Shown: piece by piece, positions 44,189 through 57,290 of the stretch
Layout: every line of letters starts with the position of its first letter
Position numbering within the stretch: position 1 is the first letter of the stretch
NCBI GenBank assembly: GCA_920105625.2
Contig: OV050030.1
Coordinates: 24,358,516-24,422,515 of the forward strand
Reading direction: 5' to 3'
DNA length: 64,000 nucleotides
Source of the DNA: Clusia tigrina
Lineage: Eukaryota > Arthropoda > Insecta > Diptera > Clusiidae
Program-made: the position numbers and the translations under genes
Notes under the pieces: generated by a model
Told to the model about the DNA's origin: nothing
The model's database searches: none
Seen by the model: only the letters and a program-made list of their open reading frames with translations

Positions 44189-44325
44189 AAAAATTCTCAA
44201 TCACTATTTAACCCACTGAAAGTTTAACGTGATTGAGAATTGGTTTCATACAAAAGAAAGAAACAAACGAATCAAAGTCTGATTCGCCTACTTTGATTTA
44301 TTATTTTTTAAATAAGCAAGATTTT

Positions 44326-45027
44326 ATGTGGGTGAAATTTGTCAGTGGACGAATTCCATTTTCACACTAGAAACATCTTCATCATCAAAGAAAAAATTGA
44401 ATCCTTTTGAAATAAATCTCATCCTCAATCTCTCTATCGAAACAATTGTAAAAGTCACACTGACTGCACTCAAACCCACACACCAGCATCATAGATGCGA
44501 GTATTTTTTTTTTCCAATAATGCTTATAAGAAACTGCAATGGTAGAAACCTAGGTTCAACCACCTTTCAGAGTACTCATGTCTTGTAAACATTTAAGGAA
44601 AACCTCGCAACAGAAATCAAGAGCAAAGCAGAAAAATACGTTAAAGAAAACGAGTTTCTTTATGATAATTTTCCACACAACGTATTTTTCTTTTCCACAA
44701 CTGTGTGCAACATTTTTTTTTATTTATTTCTCGTTTTCTATTTGGGAAAGCATGAAATGAAAATTTTCATTAGCACATTGTTGGAGTTTTGTTGAAGCAA
44801 TGGGAATGAAGTCGCAACGGAAAAGGGAAGAGGCGGAGGGAACACACAACTCATTCTCGCATGTGGATGCCGAATAGAATTTATACAATTTTTATGAAGT
44901 TACCACAGCAAGATCATTTGGGGAGCATGGGTACGGGGAAAGTGGAATGACAGGACTTGCGGTGTGAATATGCCCACCAGTGTTGCCAACTGTGTAGGGA
45001 GTTCAAATATATGCAAGTGAGTAAATA
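44326..45027. other. no gene recognised
   Basis: 44326-44358 repeats the first 32 bases of the window. The rest is AT-rich without a signature. Confidence 0.35.
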
Positions 45028-45296
45028 AAGGGTGTTCTTTTAGGCCTGTGGTTTTCAATCTGCATTACTTTTTTCGGAGCTGGTCTTTTTGACAGCTGTC
45101 ATTTGATTTATGCTCAGTTTGGTTTGCCATTTCATAATGAATAGACTTACTCCTGAACAACGTTTGCAAATTGTGCAAATTTATTACCAAAATATTGGTT
45201 CGGTCCGCGCGACGCATCGCTAAATTCTTGGCCATAACATTAAATTATATGCGTATTATTTCTGCTTGAAAACCACACGTCTAAAAAAACACCCTG
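45028..45296 (+). mobile_element. 269-bp MITE derived from a rosa-type mariner
   Basis: Imperfect ~30-bp inverted ends (AGGGTGTTCTTTTAGGCCTG and AGGGTGTTTTTTTAGACGTG, each followed by TGGTTTTCAA) with TA at 45026-45027 and 45297-45298. Inside, an ATG at 45137 opens MNRLTPEQRLQIVQIYYQNI, the start of a DD41D-type transposase, then stops after about 28 codons. Confidence 0.85.
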
Positions 45297-45298
45297 TA

Positions 45299-46370
45299 TA
45301 AATAATAATAATACTATAAATAATTAAATAATTACCTCTAAGAGATGTAATGCTTACCTGACAGCAACTTGGACTGTCAAAATGTCCAATATCGGCGTGG
45401 CAAAGATTTTAAGAGTTTCTCTTTAAATTCATTCGATCAAAACAATTCAGCGATTTCCAGTGGAAAGGGGATTAAACAAAATATCATAATAAAAATTACT
45501 TATATTAAAATTAAACACTTAACTTTGTTACACATTTAACAGATAACAACGGTCCTTTACGTTTGGTATATTGTAACACAGCCTTCAAGCATTCCCTTAA
45601 TGTTGAAATCTAGTACACTTTCGCAGAATGCCTCACGAGGGCTAAGTACTCACGATTGAATTGGACTCATTCAAATGATATCATAATATTCCTTCCTTCT
45701 CTTCTTATTTATTGAATCAGAGGTCTTAGTTGATAGTACCGATAGTAAACACATATTTTTGTTTGATGCATCACATTAATTTTGATTAGTAATCGTACCC
45801 TACTTGGTCATTTAAAAGCCTAAGTCACCATACGCTCCAATTATTGTAGTGCAACATGGCAACACTGGTATGGCTAAGTGTGTGCCTATGCACACACACG
45901 TCCATGGGACTGGTAAGTAATCTTTATTGTTTAGTTTACGAATTTACTTTTTCAACTGTCAGTTTGATTGCCTGGAATTAAATTTTTTTATCTAGAATGT
46001 TACTTTTTCTGAACTACACACATTTTTAGGGCATTTGCGGTTTTACAAATATTTGTAACGGACAATAAACATGCCCAGTTTTCAGACCTTAGATTTATAA
46101 AATGTTTTCCAAACTTGAATAGTGTTCTTCAAACCCAACTTTTGAATGCATTTTCGATTTAAAACCATTCAACATAAATTATTTAATAAGTAATGCGTCC
46201 ATAGTATTGTCAATATTTATATTTGCTACTCAAATTGTTGTGCACTTAAGAGTGTCTCTGTGTCTGTTTTCATTTCTAGTAAAAAGAAGTTGCCACTTTG
46301 GGAGTAACCCTTTTTAAAAATTCAGTAAAAAGCCTGTTTATTTAAGGATATTTGCTTTCTCGATCCTTAA
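45299..46370. other. no gene recognised
   Basis: Unique-looking AT-rich sequence with no supported feature. Confidence 0.4.
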
Positions 46371-46374
46371 ATGG

Positions 46375-46455
46375 ATATACATCTGGTAACGCGAATGATC
46401 TATCAGGCTTATGCGTGCCCCATTCAGCCAGCCAAGCTAACCTAGCCTAACCATG
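46375..46455 (+). repeat. LINE 3'-tail remnant
   Basis: CATCTGGTAACGCGAATGAT then CTATCAGG...CAGCCAGCC and AGCTAACCTAGCCTAACC parallels 42000-42064 after the family C copy. Confidence 0.5.
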
Positions 46456-47997
46456 GTGGATGAATTCACAATGATCACTCCTACGGCATACAATCCCAGC
46501 ACTGACATTATTATTTCAAAATCTCAAAGTCACTCCCATCAAAGTTTCATAACAATTAATAAACGCGCGAGCATGTGAGCTTCGCATACGCCGCCTATAG
46601 CACTACTGTTCTTTCTTTCTCTTATCGTTTTTAGTTTTTCCTCTGCTTTGATCTGAGAACGCCACACCTGTGTGTGGAATACAGAAGCAACCAAATTTTT
46701 AATTCAAACACGCAATGCGCGTGATTACCAAGAAGGACCACAGCTAATCGTACTACAAAGTGCCACAACATCCTGGATATACGAATGAGAGTGTACATGA
46801 GTAAATTTACATTAAGAATAAACTGAGTTGTCTCTCCCGTGGAGTCAGGTCAGGTCAATTCCATACTGATCAATCCTTTTTGAGTATATTTGAGGATATT
46901 TTTGTGATTGATTGGTTTCTTCCTAAAAATGTTCAGTAGCTTCTACAAATATTTGCCTACGAGGATTTTGTGTGTATAAAAATGTATGCCGAAGTTCTAA
47001 AAATCACATGCATAAAAATCATCGAAATTTTCTCTTTATTTTTGGTGGTTTTCATACACTTGAAAACAAAAGAATTCACCAAATACACACATAAAATATT
47101 TGTGTATATCACTGACTCACATATTTGAAGGAACACTTCCCTACTTATCACTTCCCTAAGTTATCAGATATCTTCTGATGTTTTTCAAAGCAATCAAATG
47201 CTTCTTTTATTTTGCTTTTGCCTTTTTGAATCTCGCATTCCTTATTTTATGATGGCGTGCATATGTACATAATGATATTTAATCGTTTATCATTTTTATG
47301 AGCCTATAGAAATCACATAAAATTATGATTTCTAACCCGATAATTACGCATCGTAAATGAGAGCCTACTCCTAAAACTGTTCGTGATTTTCCAAACCGTC
47401 TTAGGGTAATAATTAAATGTTATAAAAAAAGGAGTTTTAGTTTATTGAGAACCTTTTTTCGTGGCAAAAGAGTTCCCTAAATAAGTTTCAATATACTTCC
47501 AAGCTATTAAAAATATGTATGTGGAAATATTACGGCATCAAAATGGAATGTTAACTAAGCAGGATCCCTCCAGGCTCCAGAATTTGGATTATGATATTAT
47601 GGTAATTTAAAGTTCGTTGGTGATTCAAGCTGCAAATATCACTGTTCAGATATGAATTGAAAGAACGTAGACACTGCAAATATAGTTTAGCTGAATATTC
47701 TTTATTCCTTTGAACACATTGAGTCACTTGTTTTGTCTTGGAATAGAAATCCCATGTAAAAAATCATCTCTTTTGTGTACTTATGATATATTTCAAAGAT
47801 ATGTTTGTTTGGCCATAAACTGCTCAATCAATAAACACATTAGGAATACATTTAATACACCAAATGAAACAATTAGGCTCATCAACCGGTATAAGTTAAT
47901 GGAAGAAAATAGTATTTATAAATACAGTTAATCACGTTAATCACTGGATATAATGTTCAACAAAACTCAAAAGATTTATTACACTAATCATAGGACA
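46456..47997. other. no gene recognised
   Basis: AT-rich, no motif; frames at 46957-47151 and 47710-47931 look accidental. Confidence 0.4.
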
Positions 47998-48790
47998 TTG
48001 GCTGAGGATAAACGAGGTAACCGTCAAGGATATCTGTATTTTATCAGACAGCCAAGCTGCACTAAGGGCTTTGAATGCATTCCAAATATCATCGAGGAGT
48101 GTCTTAGACTGTCGCCGATCTCTAAATGAGATGGCTAAAAAATTCCATATCCATTTGTGCTGGGTACCAGGACATAGGGGTATACCAGGGAACTGCAAGG
48201 CTGATCAACTTGCGAGAGATGGCACTTGTATGCCAAATGTCGGTAGGCATATGGGTGTACCTCTCGCGACTTGTAAGTTTCTCATAAGGGAGACAATAAT
48301 TAATTCTACCAATCAAAGGTGGATCAGTGCCACTACCTGTAAAATCGCCAGACAAACCTGGCCGCGGCTAAATCTGCGTCTATCTAGGAATATCATTAGA
48401 CTCAATAGACTACAAATTAGGACTTTAATAGGAGGCCTCACGGGACATTGTCAAATATTGAAATCATGCAAGAAGAATGGGAGTTTATACACATGATTTC
48501 TGCCGCAGCTGCAGGAACGAGGAGGAACTGGAAACGATCCAGCTTTTCTTCTGTACATGTCCAGCTTTTGCTAGAAATAGGGAACGTTTACTGGGATCCC
48601 ACTTCTTAACAAGTATAGATAATCTATACCAGTCCGGTGTTAACAACCTTCTTCGCTTTGTAAAAGGCTCAGGGTGGTTCAATCTGGAGTGGGAAGAGTA
48701 GCCATGCCTCGCATCCGCGGCTCACAACGGACCCAACTGGTGGTCTAAGTGGCATCACTGGTTATTGGTGATGCGGCTGCTCTACCTAGT
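47998..48790 (+). pseudogene. LINE family B, second 5'-truncated copy
   Basis: Starts inside RNase H at WLRINEVTVKDICILSDSQA and continues WVPGHRGIPGNCKADQLARD to KSCKKNGSLYT and a stop. The one-base shift then gives MGVYTHDFCRSCRNEEELET to GSGWFNLEWEE and a stop at 48701. It is nearly identical to the 34140-35449 copy, including the frameshift. 3' tail TCTACCTAG. Confidence 0.85.
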
Positions 48791-49106
48791 TAGACAGACT
48801 TGGAACAAATGTCACAAGTTTGTTACCATCAATCTTGCATATAGCTTTCCATATATACTCAGACCTAAAGAATGAACCCAAAGGGTCCGTTAAAACAAGA
48901 TAACTGTTTGGTTCCTATATTCAATATATTTTTTGTCATGAAAAAGTAATTGAATATAGGATGACGAGTAACTATAGTTATGACATATAAGACATATATG
49001 AATTGTCCATGCAATCAAAATACCCATTAGTGTATTGTCTGTCTCTTTCATATTAATGTATTAATCCCTAAACGATCCCTTAATGCCCATTTCTCATGTG
49101 CGACTG
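48791..49106. other. no gene recognised
   Basis: AT-rich spacer between two LINEs. Confidence 0.4.
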
Positions 49107-51965
49107 ATACTAGGATAGATTAGGTTAGGGTGGGAAGGCGTGTGCCGGTACGAAGTATCCGCACTTCCACTCGGAGACATCTATGTCCACTGTGACTCCC
49201 TTCAAAAATGCCAGGAGGAGGCACCCTTGATTTCCGTACGCATTGGAAGTACCATCCCTATTAAACCATTTGGTTTTCCAGATGTAAGTGAGAAGATCCA
49301 ATAAATCTACCTTCGTTATCTCTGTCAAACTTGTGAGGAAGCGCGACCCCAAACATTGAAGTCGTTTCAACTGTAGTCGACTCTGTCTCTTCTTCATCAT
49401 GGCAACTCCTACATATCCCCTTGACAGCATACGCCAATGTTGAAGCATTGGTGCGATAGCACAATGCCCGGTAATGACCCCCATAAGCACCCTTACTGCA
49501 GGTTTGTTGAGCCCTAAGAGAACCTTCGTTCTCTTCATGTCTAACCTAGGCCATAAGGCCCTTGAAAATTCACAGTCGTCACGATTAGTCCATAAGTTAT
49601 TTGTCACCGCAATAGTGAATTCATCTATGCTCCTAAACAGTTCACATATCGGGATTTGTATTGAGGTATCTGTTTCGTTAATGTCCATTTCAGAGCCCCT
49701 TCTGGCCATCTTGTCGGCTAATTCATTCCCTTCTATATTGCTATGTCCGGGAACCCAGCAAAGTGAGACCTTTTGGGGTCCAATGTTTAGTAGTGAGGTA
49801 AGACATTTCATTACCAACTTCTATTAACCTGTTATGGATTCTATTGCCTTAAGTGTCGGCTGACTATCCACAAAGATAGTGATATTCAAGGGTCGAATTA
49901 TACTACTTTGTATCAGCCTGGCCGCTTTCTCAATTGCATAGACTTCGGCCTGAAAGACGCTGAATGCGTCAGGCAGAAGTTATGAATGACTTGCCCCGTC
50001 CCATCTTTGAGCCGTCAGTGTAGATGGTAATGTCAGAATTACGCGTCACAGAACCTGACTCCCAGTCTTCCCTGGTTGGATAGAGAGTTGGAATTCTAGT
50101 TGTAAAATCCATACTAGAAGTCATGTAGTCTGTAGCCGTTTCTAAATCGGCCATAACTAACCTTTGATGCTTCCGTCTTATTTCACTCAAAATTGTACAG
50201 TGTCCATAGTTGGCAAATTTCCACGTGTTGCACTCCCTTAGTTTGAGAGCACACTTGGCGGCACAACCCTGAATGAACAGTCCTAGTGGTAAGAAGTGAA
50301 ATAATATGTTTAAGCCTCCTTGAGGCGCGCTGCTTACAGCCCCCGAGATTCCCAGTCTAGCAAATCTTTGTACTTTTTCAATACGGTTTTGATTACATTT
50401 CCTTTTCAACGCCTTCCACCAGACGATGGACCCCTAGGTTAAAATTGGTCTAATGATTGTGGTGTACATCCCATACACGATGTACGGTGACAGCCCCATT
50501 TTTTCCCAAAGATCCTTTTACAGGTATAGTATGCAGCCAAACCCTTCTTTCTTCTCTCCTCAATATTCCTTCTCCAATTTAACTTGGAGTCCAGAATGAT
50601 ACCCAAGTATCTTGCTTCTGAAGAGAGATTCAACGTTACCCTACCTAACTTTGGCAAAGAGAACTCAGGGATTTTTGTTTTCCCGGTGAACAAAACTAGC
50701 TTCGTCTTAGTATGGTTAACTCCTAAACCGTTGCGCTCAGCCCATTCGGAAATCTCACCCAGTGCTGTTTCCATGAATTCGCTAATCTTTCACAAAAACT
50801 TGACCGGGATTATTAGTGGAACGTCATCAGCGTAGGCTACAAAGTTAGTTGTCTTTGCTTTGAAGGTTTCTAAGATCTCATTTACTACTAGAAGCCATAG
50901 CAGAGGTGATAGCACTCCCCCTGCGGCGTACCCCTTGTAGTCCTCCTCATCCAGGCCATCCTCATAGAGGTGTTAATAACCCTGCTTACTAGCACTGTGT
51001 TAATCCATGTCACTATATTCCTTCACTCCGTGATCTCTCAGCGCCTTACATATTGCGTCTGTATTTATATTGCTGAAGGCCCCCTCAATTTCCAGAAAGC
51101 CTACCAACATGTATTCCTTATAGTTCATTGACCTCTCAATGATATCAACCACTTCATGAAGTGCTCTATCCACTGATCTACCCTTACGGTATGCGTGTTG
51201 CGCAGTATCCATTGTGCGAATATTGGTAACCCTTCTAATATACAGATCAATAAGTCTCTCAAGTGTTTTAAGAATAAACGATGAGAGACTTATTGGTCTG
51301 TAATCCCTGTCAGTAGAATGATTTATTTTTCCCGATTTTGGAATGAAATCCACCCTGACTTCTCTCTAACTTTTTGGCACGTACCCATCCTCGAGGCACC
51401 TTGTGAAGATGTGAACTAGATGGGGAATCACGCCCTCAGAAGAATGTTGCAGCATAGCCGGTATGACCTCATCAGGACCCGCTGACTTGTACGGGTCGAA
51501 GGAGCCTATCGCCCACGCAACCTTATCCTCCCTCACGATATCCGACACGTCGGTGCTTGAAACACGGGCAAGATTTACCGACTGCGTATGGACGGTATAC
51601 GAGTCCGTGCAACCTGGAAAGTGCGTTTCTATTAAACCCTCCAGGGACTCCTGACACGAGCTAGTCTATGAGCCATCTCGCCTCTTCACACTGCCAATAA
51701 CCGTCGTGGTTCTGGACAGTATTTTCCCGAGTCTCGAAGCCTCATTTACCGTATCCAGAGTTCCGCAGAACTGCTGCCAGGACTCACTTTTTGCAGCCTT
51801 AATTTTGCTTTTATACTCATTAAAACTGGCCTGGGGTACCACGGTGATGCCTGAGGTGTTGCTTGATATCGACGCCAGGTGGCTTCCTGGCCATCCACCT
51901 ACCAGCGGTACTGGGGATCGACCCCTGCACCGTAAACTCTTCCTCATTTTTTTCGACATCTAATG
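49107..51965 (-). pseudogene. LINE family D: RT and RNase H, 5' truncated
   Basis: The longest retroelement relic here, in several frames from 51959 to 49125. Linker (FNEYKSKIKAAKSESWQQFC), SFDPYKSAGPDEVIPAMLQH, DFIPKSGKINHSTDRDYRPI SLSSFILKTLERLID, AYRKGRSVDRAL, then VAYADD near 50840 (RT catalytic box), NGLGVNHTKTKLVLFTGKTK, ARYLGIILDSKLNWRRNIEE, ITIYTDGSKMGRG, WVPGHSNIEGNELADKMARR and VLMGVITGHCAI. The Asp of the FLEIEGAF block has become Glu (normally a catalytic Asp). Frameshifts occur at several points. The 3' end is CCCTAACCTAATC. Confidence 0.85.
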
Positions 51966-54675
51966 GCGAACAAAATGTTTACAGTCTACCCCGCACGCAC
52001 AAAATGACTCAGAAAACCGACCGCTCCTAACATTGAGAAAACAGACGTCGTTGTGTGCCGCCCCTAACCTGGAAAACAGACGCACACGGAGTAGATCTTT
52101 GTTCGTTACTGACCGATGGTCTGTCTAAAAACACTGGCGGCCCTGCCAGGGGGCAGTATATGACAGCCGTAGATTAAAATAGTCCGACAAATCTTTGCAA
52201 CTTAAGCCCCCACACCACGCCAAGGTGCCTACCATAATGGGAGCTCAATGATACTATGAATTATTAATATTCCTATTTCTTTCATTCTATTGAACAAAAT
52301 TGCTCCATAGCACAAATACTATCTCACAGGATCGAGAGTGCTTACGTGAAGCTTTGATTTGAGCTGCCTGAATTATTTAGAATAGTGTCATTCACGTCAC
52401 TCAGCGGATGAGTAATTTTTCAGACTCGGATTCTGTGGATCCGTTATAGCATTTAATCATCCTTTAAGTATTTTTAAATAAACAGACAACCTCTGAAGTG
52501 ATTTAAAATATTTAAAAAAAAAAATTATGATGCCCAATCCATAAATCAATTAAAATTTAGAAGCGCGAAATTAATACAGCTGATCCAATATGATATAATG
52601 ATAGCATACACAATTTTTGCTGCAATCCATCACTCAACTTCTGAGCTACATTATTACAATTTGTTCATCCCCTTGAGTACTGCTGAGTGTCCTGAATAGG
52701 ACTAATGATTCAGCTGGTACAAGCCCAAGTTGCAATAATAAAGAACACTGTTCTAAAACAAGGCAGCAGTGTGAATATGAATTGACTGGTGCAGTGATAA
52801 GTTTAAATTAGAACTAAAAATGAAACTAGTGACTCTATTTTATTTATTTACTTAAAGTGAAATATGGTAATAGAAAAATAGTTTTACAAAAGAAAGGATA
52901 CTAGCTGCTAGGACTTTCATCTCTTTGCTCAATATCGTTTAAGATATGAATGCAAAATTCACTTATCAAGTTGTATGACAAATTATAAGAATTTAATACT
53001 GGTCTTTAATCTACTTTACTATAGAAAATGTTATGACTTATTCGCTAAGAAAATGACTGATAAATGAAACTTCTTGGTTTCATGCTAAACAATCAAGACA
53101 ACGTTCTTGTGTTACTGGTACAATTCAACGAATCCAATTATGAAAGATTATCAGAATCCTGCACATAATCACCATTCTCACAAGGTGTTGCCCATAATTA
53201 TGTACCGAGTTTGCTTGAATTTAAAGAAATTGTTTATGTGTGATCTTGAGGTCAAGAGAACATGCATTAGAACATTTTAAGCTAGATAACAGTTCAATGT
53301 AAACAGATCGATCAAAGTGTCTACGTACATCCTTTAAGCGTTGACCTGCATAGCAATTTGAAAGCATGGAAAGCCACTGAAAATATGATAAAAATATGAG
53401 CATGAGATACGGGTCGATACCTACGCAATGATGTGTAACATGCAACTAGAGACAAATGCCGAGGACGAAAATCAACGCAGTAAATGAAGTTCTCTTGTAA
53501 CAAAATTGCATGACTCAACCAAATTGGCACATATCTAAGGGAGTTGAAAATATGCTAAACCCAAAACCACACAAGTACTTCAAATCAAAGGAGCAGGCAG
53601 CCTTCACTCTTCACTGCAGCAAAAGTATGAGTAAAAGTGATCTTACTTAAATTTCATCGCTTCTGGGCCCTGGTGCTCTTATCGTGCTCACGTCACTTAC
53701 CCTAAATTTCGGTGCTCTGGCAAAATCAGCAAACAATAGCGTAAAATCCCAAATATGACATAAACAATCTCATTGTGCACTCAACAAAACTTAAGAACAA
53801 AAATGAAATGAAGGCAACGAACCAAACGGAGTGATGTGCGAGACATCAATTGTCAATTGCGACAATAGAAAGTGACAGATCGGTATCTGTGTGCGCAATT
53901 GTTTCCTCGTTCCTGCGTTGGTAATAAAATTAGAACTTTATTGATTTGTCGTGACACTTCTTCTTTTTATTTTTTTCCTTCCCTCTTTCTGAAAGTTTCT
54001 AATTTTGATGTGCAATTCGCATATTATGAATGGGAGTGTCCTTAGGCATCCAAGTGCGTGTGATATTTTCGTCAAAAGGTGGGAAGGGTGAAATATTTGT
54101 GCAATTGTCATGATCGTTTGTTCACTTTCCTCGGGATTCTCAACTGGGTGAAATTATCTCCAATATCTTTCACACAACAGTGAAATGGCAGTAAAAATTA
54201 AATGCAATTAAACGGAGCACATGTTGAAAGGAGTAAACTTCGTTCTGGCTGTGCAAAAGTGTTGCAATGTGTGTACAAGAGATGCGGGTATGTCATGAAA
54301 AATTTTTAGTTTATGACTATCGTAAATATTGGGAAGTGTAAAGACCAACAAAGTCAGTAGCCTTAAGCATTCATTTTTCAGTTGTGAATTTAAAGATGAG
54401 GCAATGCATCCGGGTTTCAACAGCTTTCAAATTCTTTATATTCCATGAAATTAGAAATTTACGTTTCATGCTTAAAGTTCCCAATATGCCAGGAATAACT
54501 ATCTATGAGTACCCAGTGTAAGTAACATTAATCGGCCTCCACAACTTTCTCTATTGTTATGTTATTATTAAATTAAATATTTATTATTTTATTATTATTC
54601 GAGTATTATATAAAAATTCCTCAACTTGATCCATACAAAATATACACATTTTTGGATGGTATCTGAAACTGTACT
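51966..54675. other. no gene recognised; LINE 5' boundary uncertain
   Basis: GC-richer sequence at 51966-52230 may be the remaining upstream part of family D, but no endonuclease motif was seen. 52250-54675 is AT-rich without a supported gene. Confidence 0.4.
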
Positions 54676-54726
54676 AATATTTGCACCTATTCTTTCTGCC
54701 TCTCGAATAAACCTAACAGAAGATCT
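54676..54726 (+). pseudogene. LINE family A end, left of a nested insertion
   Basis: The frame ILSASRINLTEDL matches the family ending FLSEINLTEDL; the sequence resumes at 56432. Confidence 0.65.
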
Positions 54727-55551
54727 AGGTTATCGACGAGCTCTTACAAACTTTCAATGACCTCGGATACGAAGTTCAGGGCTTTGTGGATGATTTAGAG
54801 GCAAGTTTGACTCTACCATAACAGATCGCATGCAACTAGCTCTTGACATCACTCAAAACTGGTGTCAGGAGAAAGGACTATCGATAAATCCGAATAAAAC
54901 AAACGTGGTACCCTTCACCAAAAGAAGGAAACTGATCTGGGGAGCTTAAGTTTAGGGACCACGAACTTAACAATGTCCACTGAAATTATATATCTGGGAG
55001 TAATCCTAGACAAAACTCTAACTTGGAAAAACGACTTATCATACATAACTAGTAAAGCCTTAAGAGCAACCTACGCTTGCCAGAGGTTGTACGGTAAAAC
55101 ATGGGGACCACGGCCAAAAATGATGGCGTGGTCATATAAAACTATAATAGTACCAATGATTACATACGCTTCGTTGGTATGGTGGCCAAAAGAAAACCAA
55201 ACAAAAGCTCAGATGACCCTTAACAAGATTCATCGTATAGCCTGTTTGAGTGTGATGGGAGCAATGAGAACGTGCCCCACACTAGCTTTGGGAATGATCA
55301 CTGGACTGACTCATCTACACAGAACTGTAGTTAAGAGGATGGTGGCCAGCGCGGCCCTAAGGCTACCTAATCTAGCCCATCTTAAAGAATGCAACCTATT
55401 GGGGCACGCAACGTTTCTGGACACTGTCTGGAATTCTCCGTGCCTCATGGTCTTCGACAAAATGGACAGAAAATTAGACTTCTCAAAGCAATTCAAAGTG
55501 GTCATCAGTGACCGTTCAGCTTCGAGAAACAAGGAAATAATAATAAAATAG
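54727..55551 (+). pseudogene. LINE family E: RT palm end and thumb
   Basis: DLGYEVQGFVDD near 54755 (altered catalytic box), LALDITQNWCQEKGLSINPN KTNVVPFTKR, then from 54973 IIYLGVILDKTLTWKNDLSY to ACLSVMGAMRTCPTLALGMI, and KEIIIK and a stop. The stop at 55549 interrupts the join to RNase H. Confidence 0.82.
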
Positions 55552-56362
55552 GACTCACAGTTGTGGTATACAGATGGGTCCAAAAAAGGAAGATGGCAGT
55601 AGAGATGCTGGAAGTGTAGGGCCAAATTTCCAAAAAGCAATTGCAATGGAAAAAAACGCCTTTTTTCAGGCGCAAGTCCACGCTTTAGAATTATATGCTA
55701 GAGAATGGCTACGCAGGGGTTCACGCAACACCAAAATATGCATTCTCTCAGATAGCCAGGCAGCTCTGAAATCATTAATAAACTTCTCATTCCAATCAAA
55801 GCTGGTCTGGGAATGCTCTAAACTCCTCAATACTCTAGCAGCGAGAAGCTCTGTAACGCTAATGTGGGTACCGGGACATGAGGGCAGCGAAATGGAAGAC
55901 TCTTTGGCAAAAAGTGGCGCTGACACTGCCTTCATAGGTCCAGAACCCTTCTGTGGGGTAAACAGTAGCTTTATAAATAACTTGCTGTGCGAACAGGAAA
56001 AACGAGGTCTGCTAAACTACTGGAGAGCCCAAAAAGGCATGCGGCAGTCGAGACTACTCATTGATCCTGAACACATCAGGGTAGATGCTTCTTTAAACCT
56101 CAGCAGAAATGACATCAAACTCTATACTGAACTTTTAACAGGACACTGTAGATTAAATTACCATCTGAAAAAAATAGGCGTGGTAGAAGACGATTCCTGT
56201 CAAGAGGAGCAGGAAACAGCAGAACATATTCTATGCACTTGCCCAGCGGTGGCAAAACGCAGACATAATTACCTAGGCAGTGGGTTCATATCTCCAAATC
56301 ACCTAGTTAAAATTAAGCCCACAGCAGTCACGAGATTTATAAATAGTCTAGGACTGTTTTAG
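55552..56362 (+). pseudogene. LINE family E: RNase H and Cys-rich C-terminus
   Basis: WYTDGSKK at 55563-55586 is followed by a frameshift in an A-run. The open frame to 56362 then has NAFFQAQVHALELYAREWL, CILSDSQAALKSL, LMWVPGHEGSEMEDSLAKSG, EPFCGVNSSFINNLL, LLTGHCRLNYHLKK and CQEEQETAEHILCTCPAVAK. The usual Glu of FQAE is Gln here. Confidence 0.84.
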
Positions 56363-56431
56363 TTGGGTACGAGGCTGCACAATAGACTCTTAGGTCGAGG
56401 TGTTCTTTTAGCCTGTTAATAATAATAATAA

Positions 56432-56545
56432 TAACAGAAGATCTATCAAGCTATCCGTATCATTTAAGTAAACAGGAACATCAAGATGGATTTTTTAGGT
56501 GGCAGTGTATAACACCCTTTATATATGATCTAATTTACTATATCT
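56432..56545 (+). pseudogene. LINE family A 3' end, right of the nested insertion
   Basis: After the duplicated site, GGCAGTGTATAACACCCTTT at 56501-56520 matches the 3' untranslated end of the family A copies (complement of 60503-60522). Confidence 0.65.
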
Positions 56546-56679
56546 AAAATATTTTCTAGTCAGTTGTAATTTAACCCAAAAAGCACACCTCGCTTTGAAC
56601 TAATTGGCTAATTGAACTAATTTAAAGCAATACTCAGGAGTGGGTATTTTACATAACCCTGGAAGACATCACAAATACG

Positions 56680-57290
56680 ATGATGCCAAAACCTGGAAAA
56701 GACCCAACTCAACCAGCATCTTAGCAGCCCGTAAGCTTGCTCCCATTAAAGTTCATATTTTTTGATAAAGTGCTTCTTCTAAAGTTGCAGCCTCACATAT
56801 ACCAAAGCAATATTATACCCTACTATCAATTTAGATTCCACAAAAAATCACAGAATCATAGAGAAAAAAATTAACCGCATCACTAGTGTAATGAGAAATG
56901 CTTTTGAAGATAAGAATACTATTCTGTTGTATTTTTAGATATAGCACACGACTTTGGCAGGGTTTGACATGAAGTTTTATATATAATATATTTATATATA
57001 ATAGTCAAAAACTCCCACCACGCTAACGCACATGCTACATAATCGAAAATGCAGAGTAAAATATAGAGAGTGCACCAGAACAGACTTCGATATTAATGAT
57101 AATGTTCATCAAGGTAGTATTCTAGGCCCTCTACTATATGTATAGTTCACTGCAAGCCTCTACCCTACTCACGAACATCTTATCACTTCAACATTCGCTG
57201 ACGACACTGCTATTCTAAATACTCATAGCAATCCAATAGTGGCTTCGAAATGTCTTGAGGAGGATTTGAAGAAATTGGCGCATTAAAGGA
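56680..57290 (+). pseudogene. Jockey-type reverse transcriptase relic
   Basis: MMPKPGKDP (motif 1), VVFLDIAHDFGRV (catalytic block with Asp), VHQGSILGPLLYV, TSTFADDTAILNTHSNP (FADD box) and ASKCLEEDLKKLAH. Many stops; none of the flanking domains remain. Confidence 0.75.

Larger units (their letters stand above)
54727..56431 (+). mobile_element. LINE family E, 5'-truncated, with 13-bp target duplication
   Basis: TAACAGAAGATCT flanks both ends (54714-54726 and 56432-56444). The 3' end is (TAA)n at 56417-56431. It contains the RT thumb to the end of ORF2. The TAA-type tail is typical of I-like elements. Confidence 0.92.

Noticed and set aside
43899..44227. Overlapping plus-strand frames with RLLLCFG and LWTFVTL heptads.
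   Set aside because: Same artefact of a 21-bp array.
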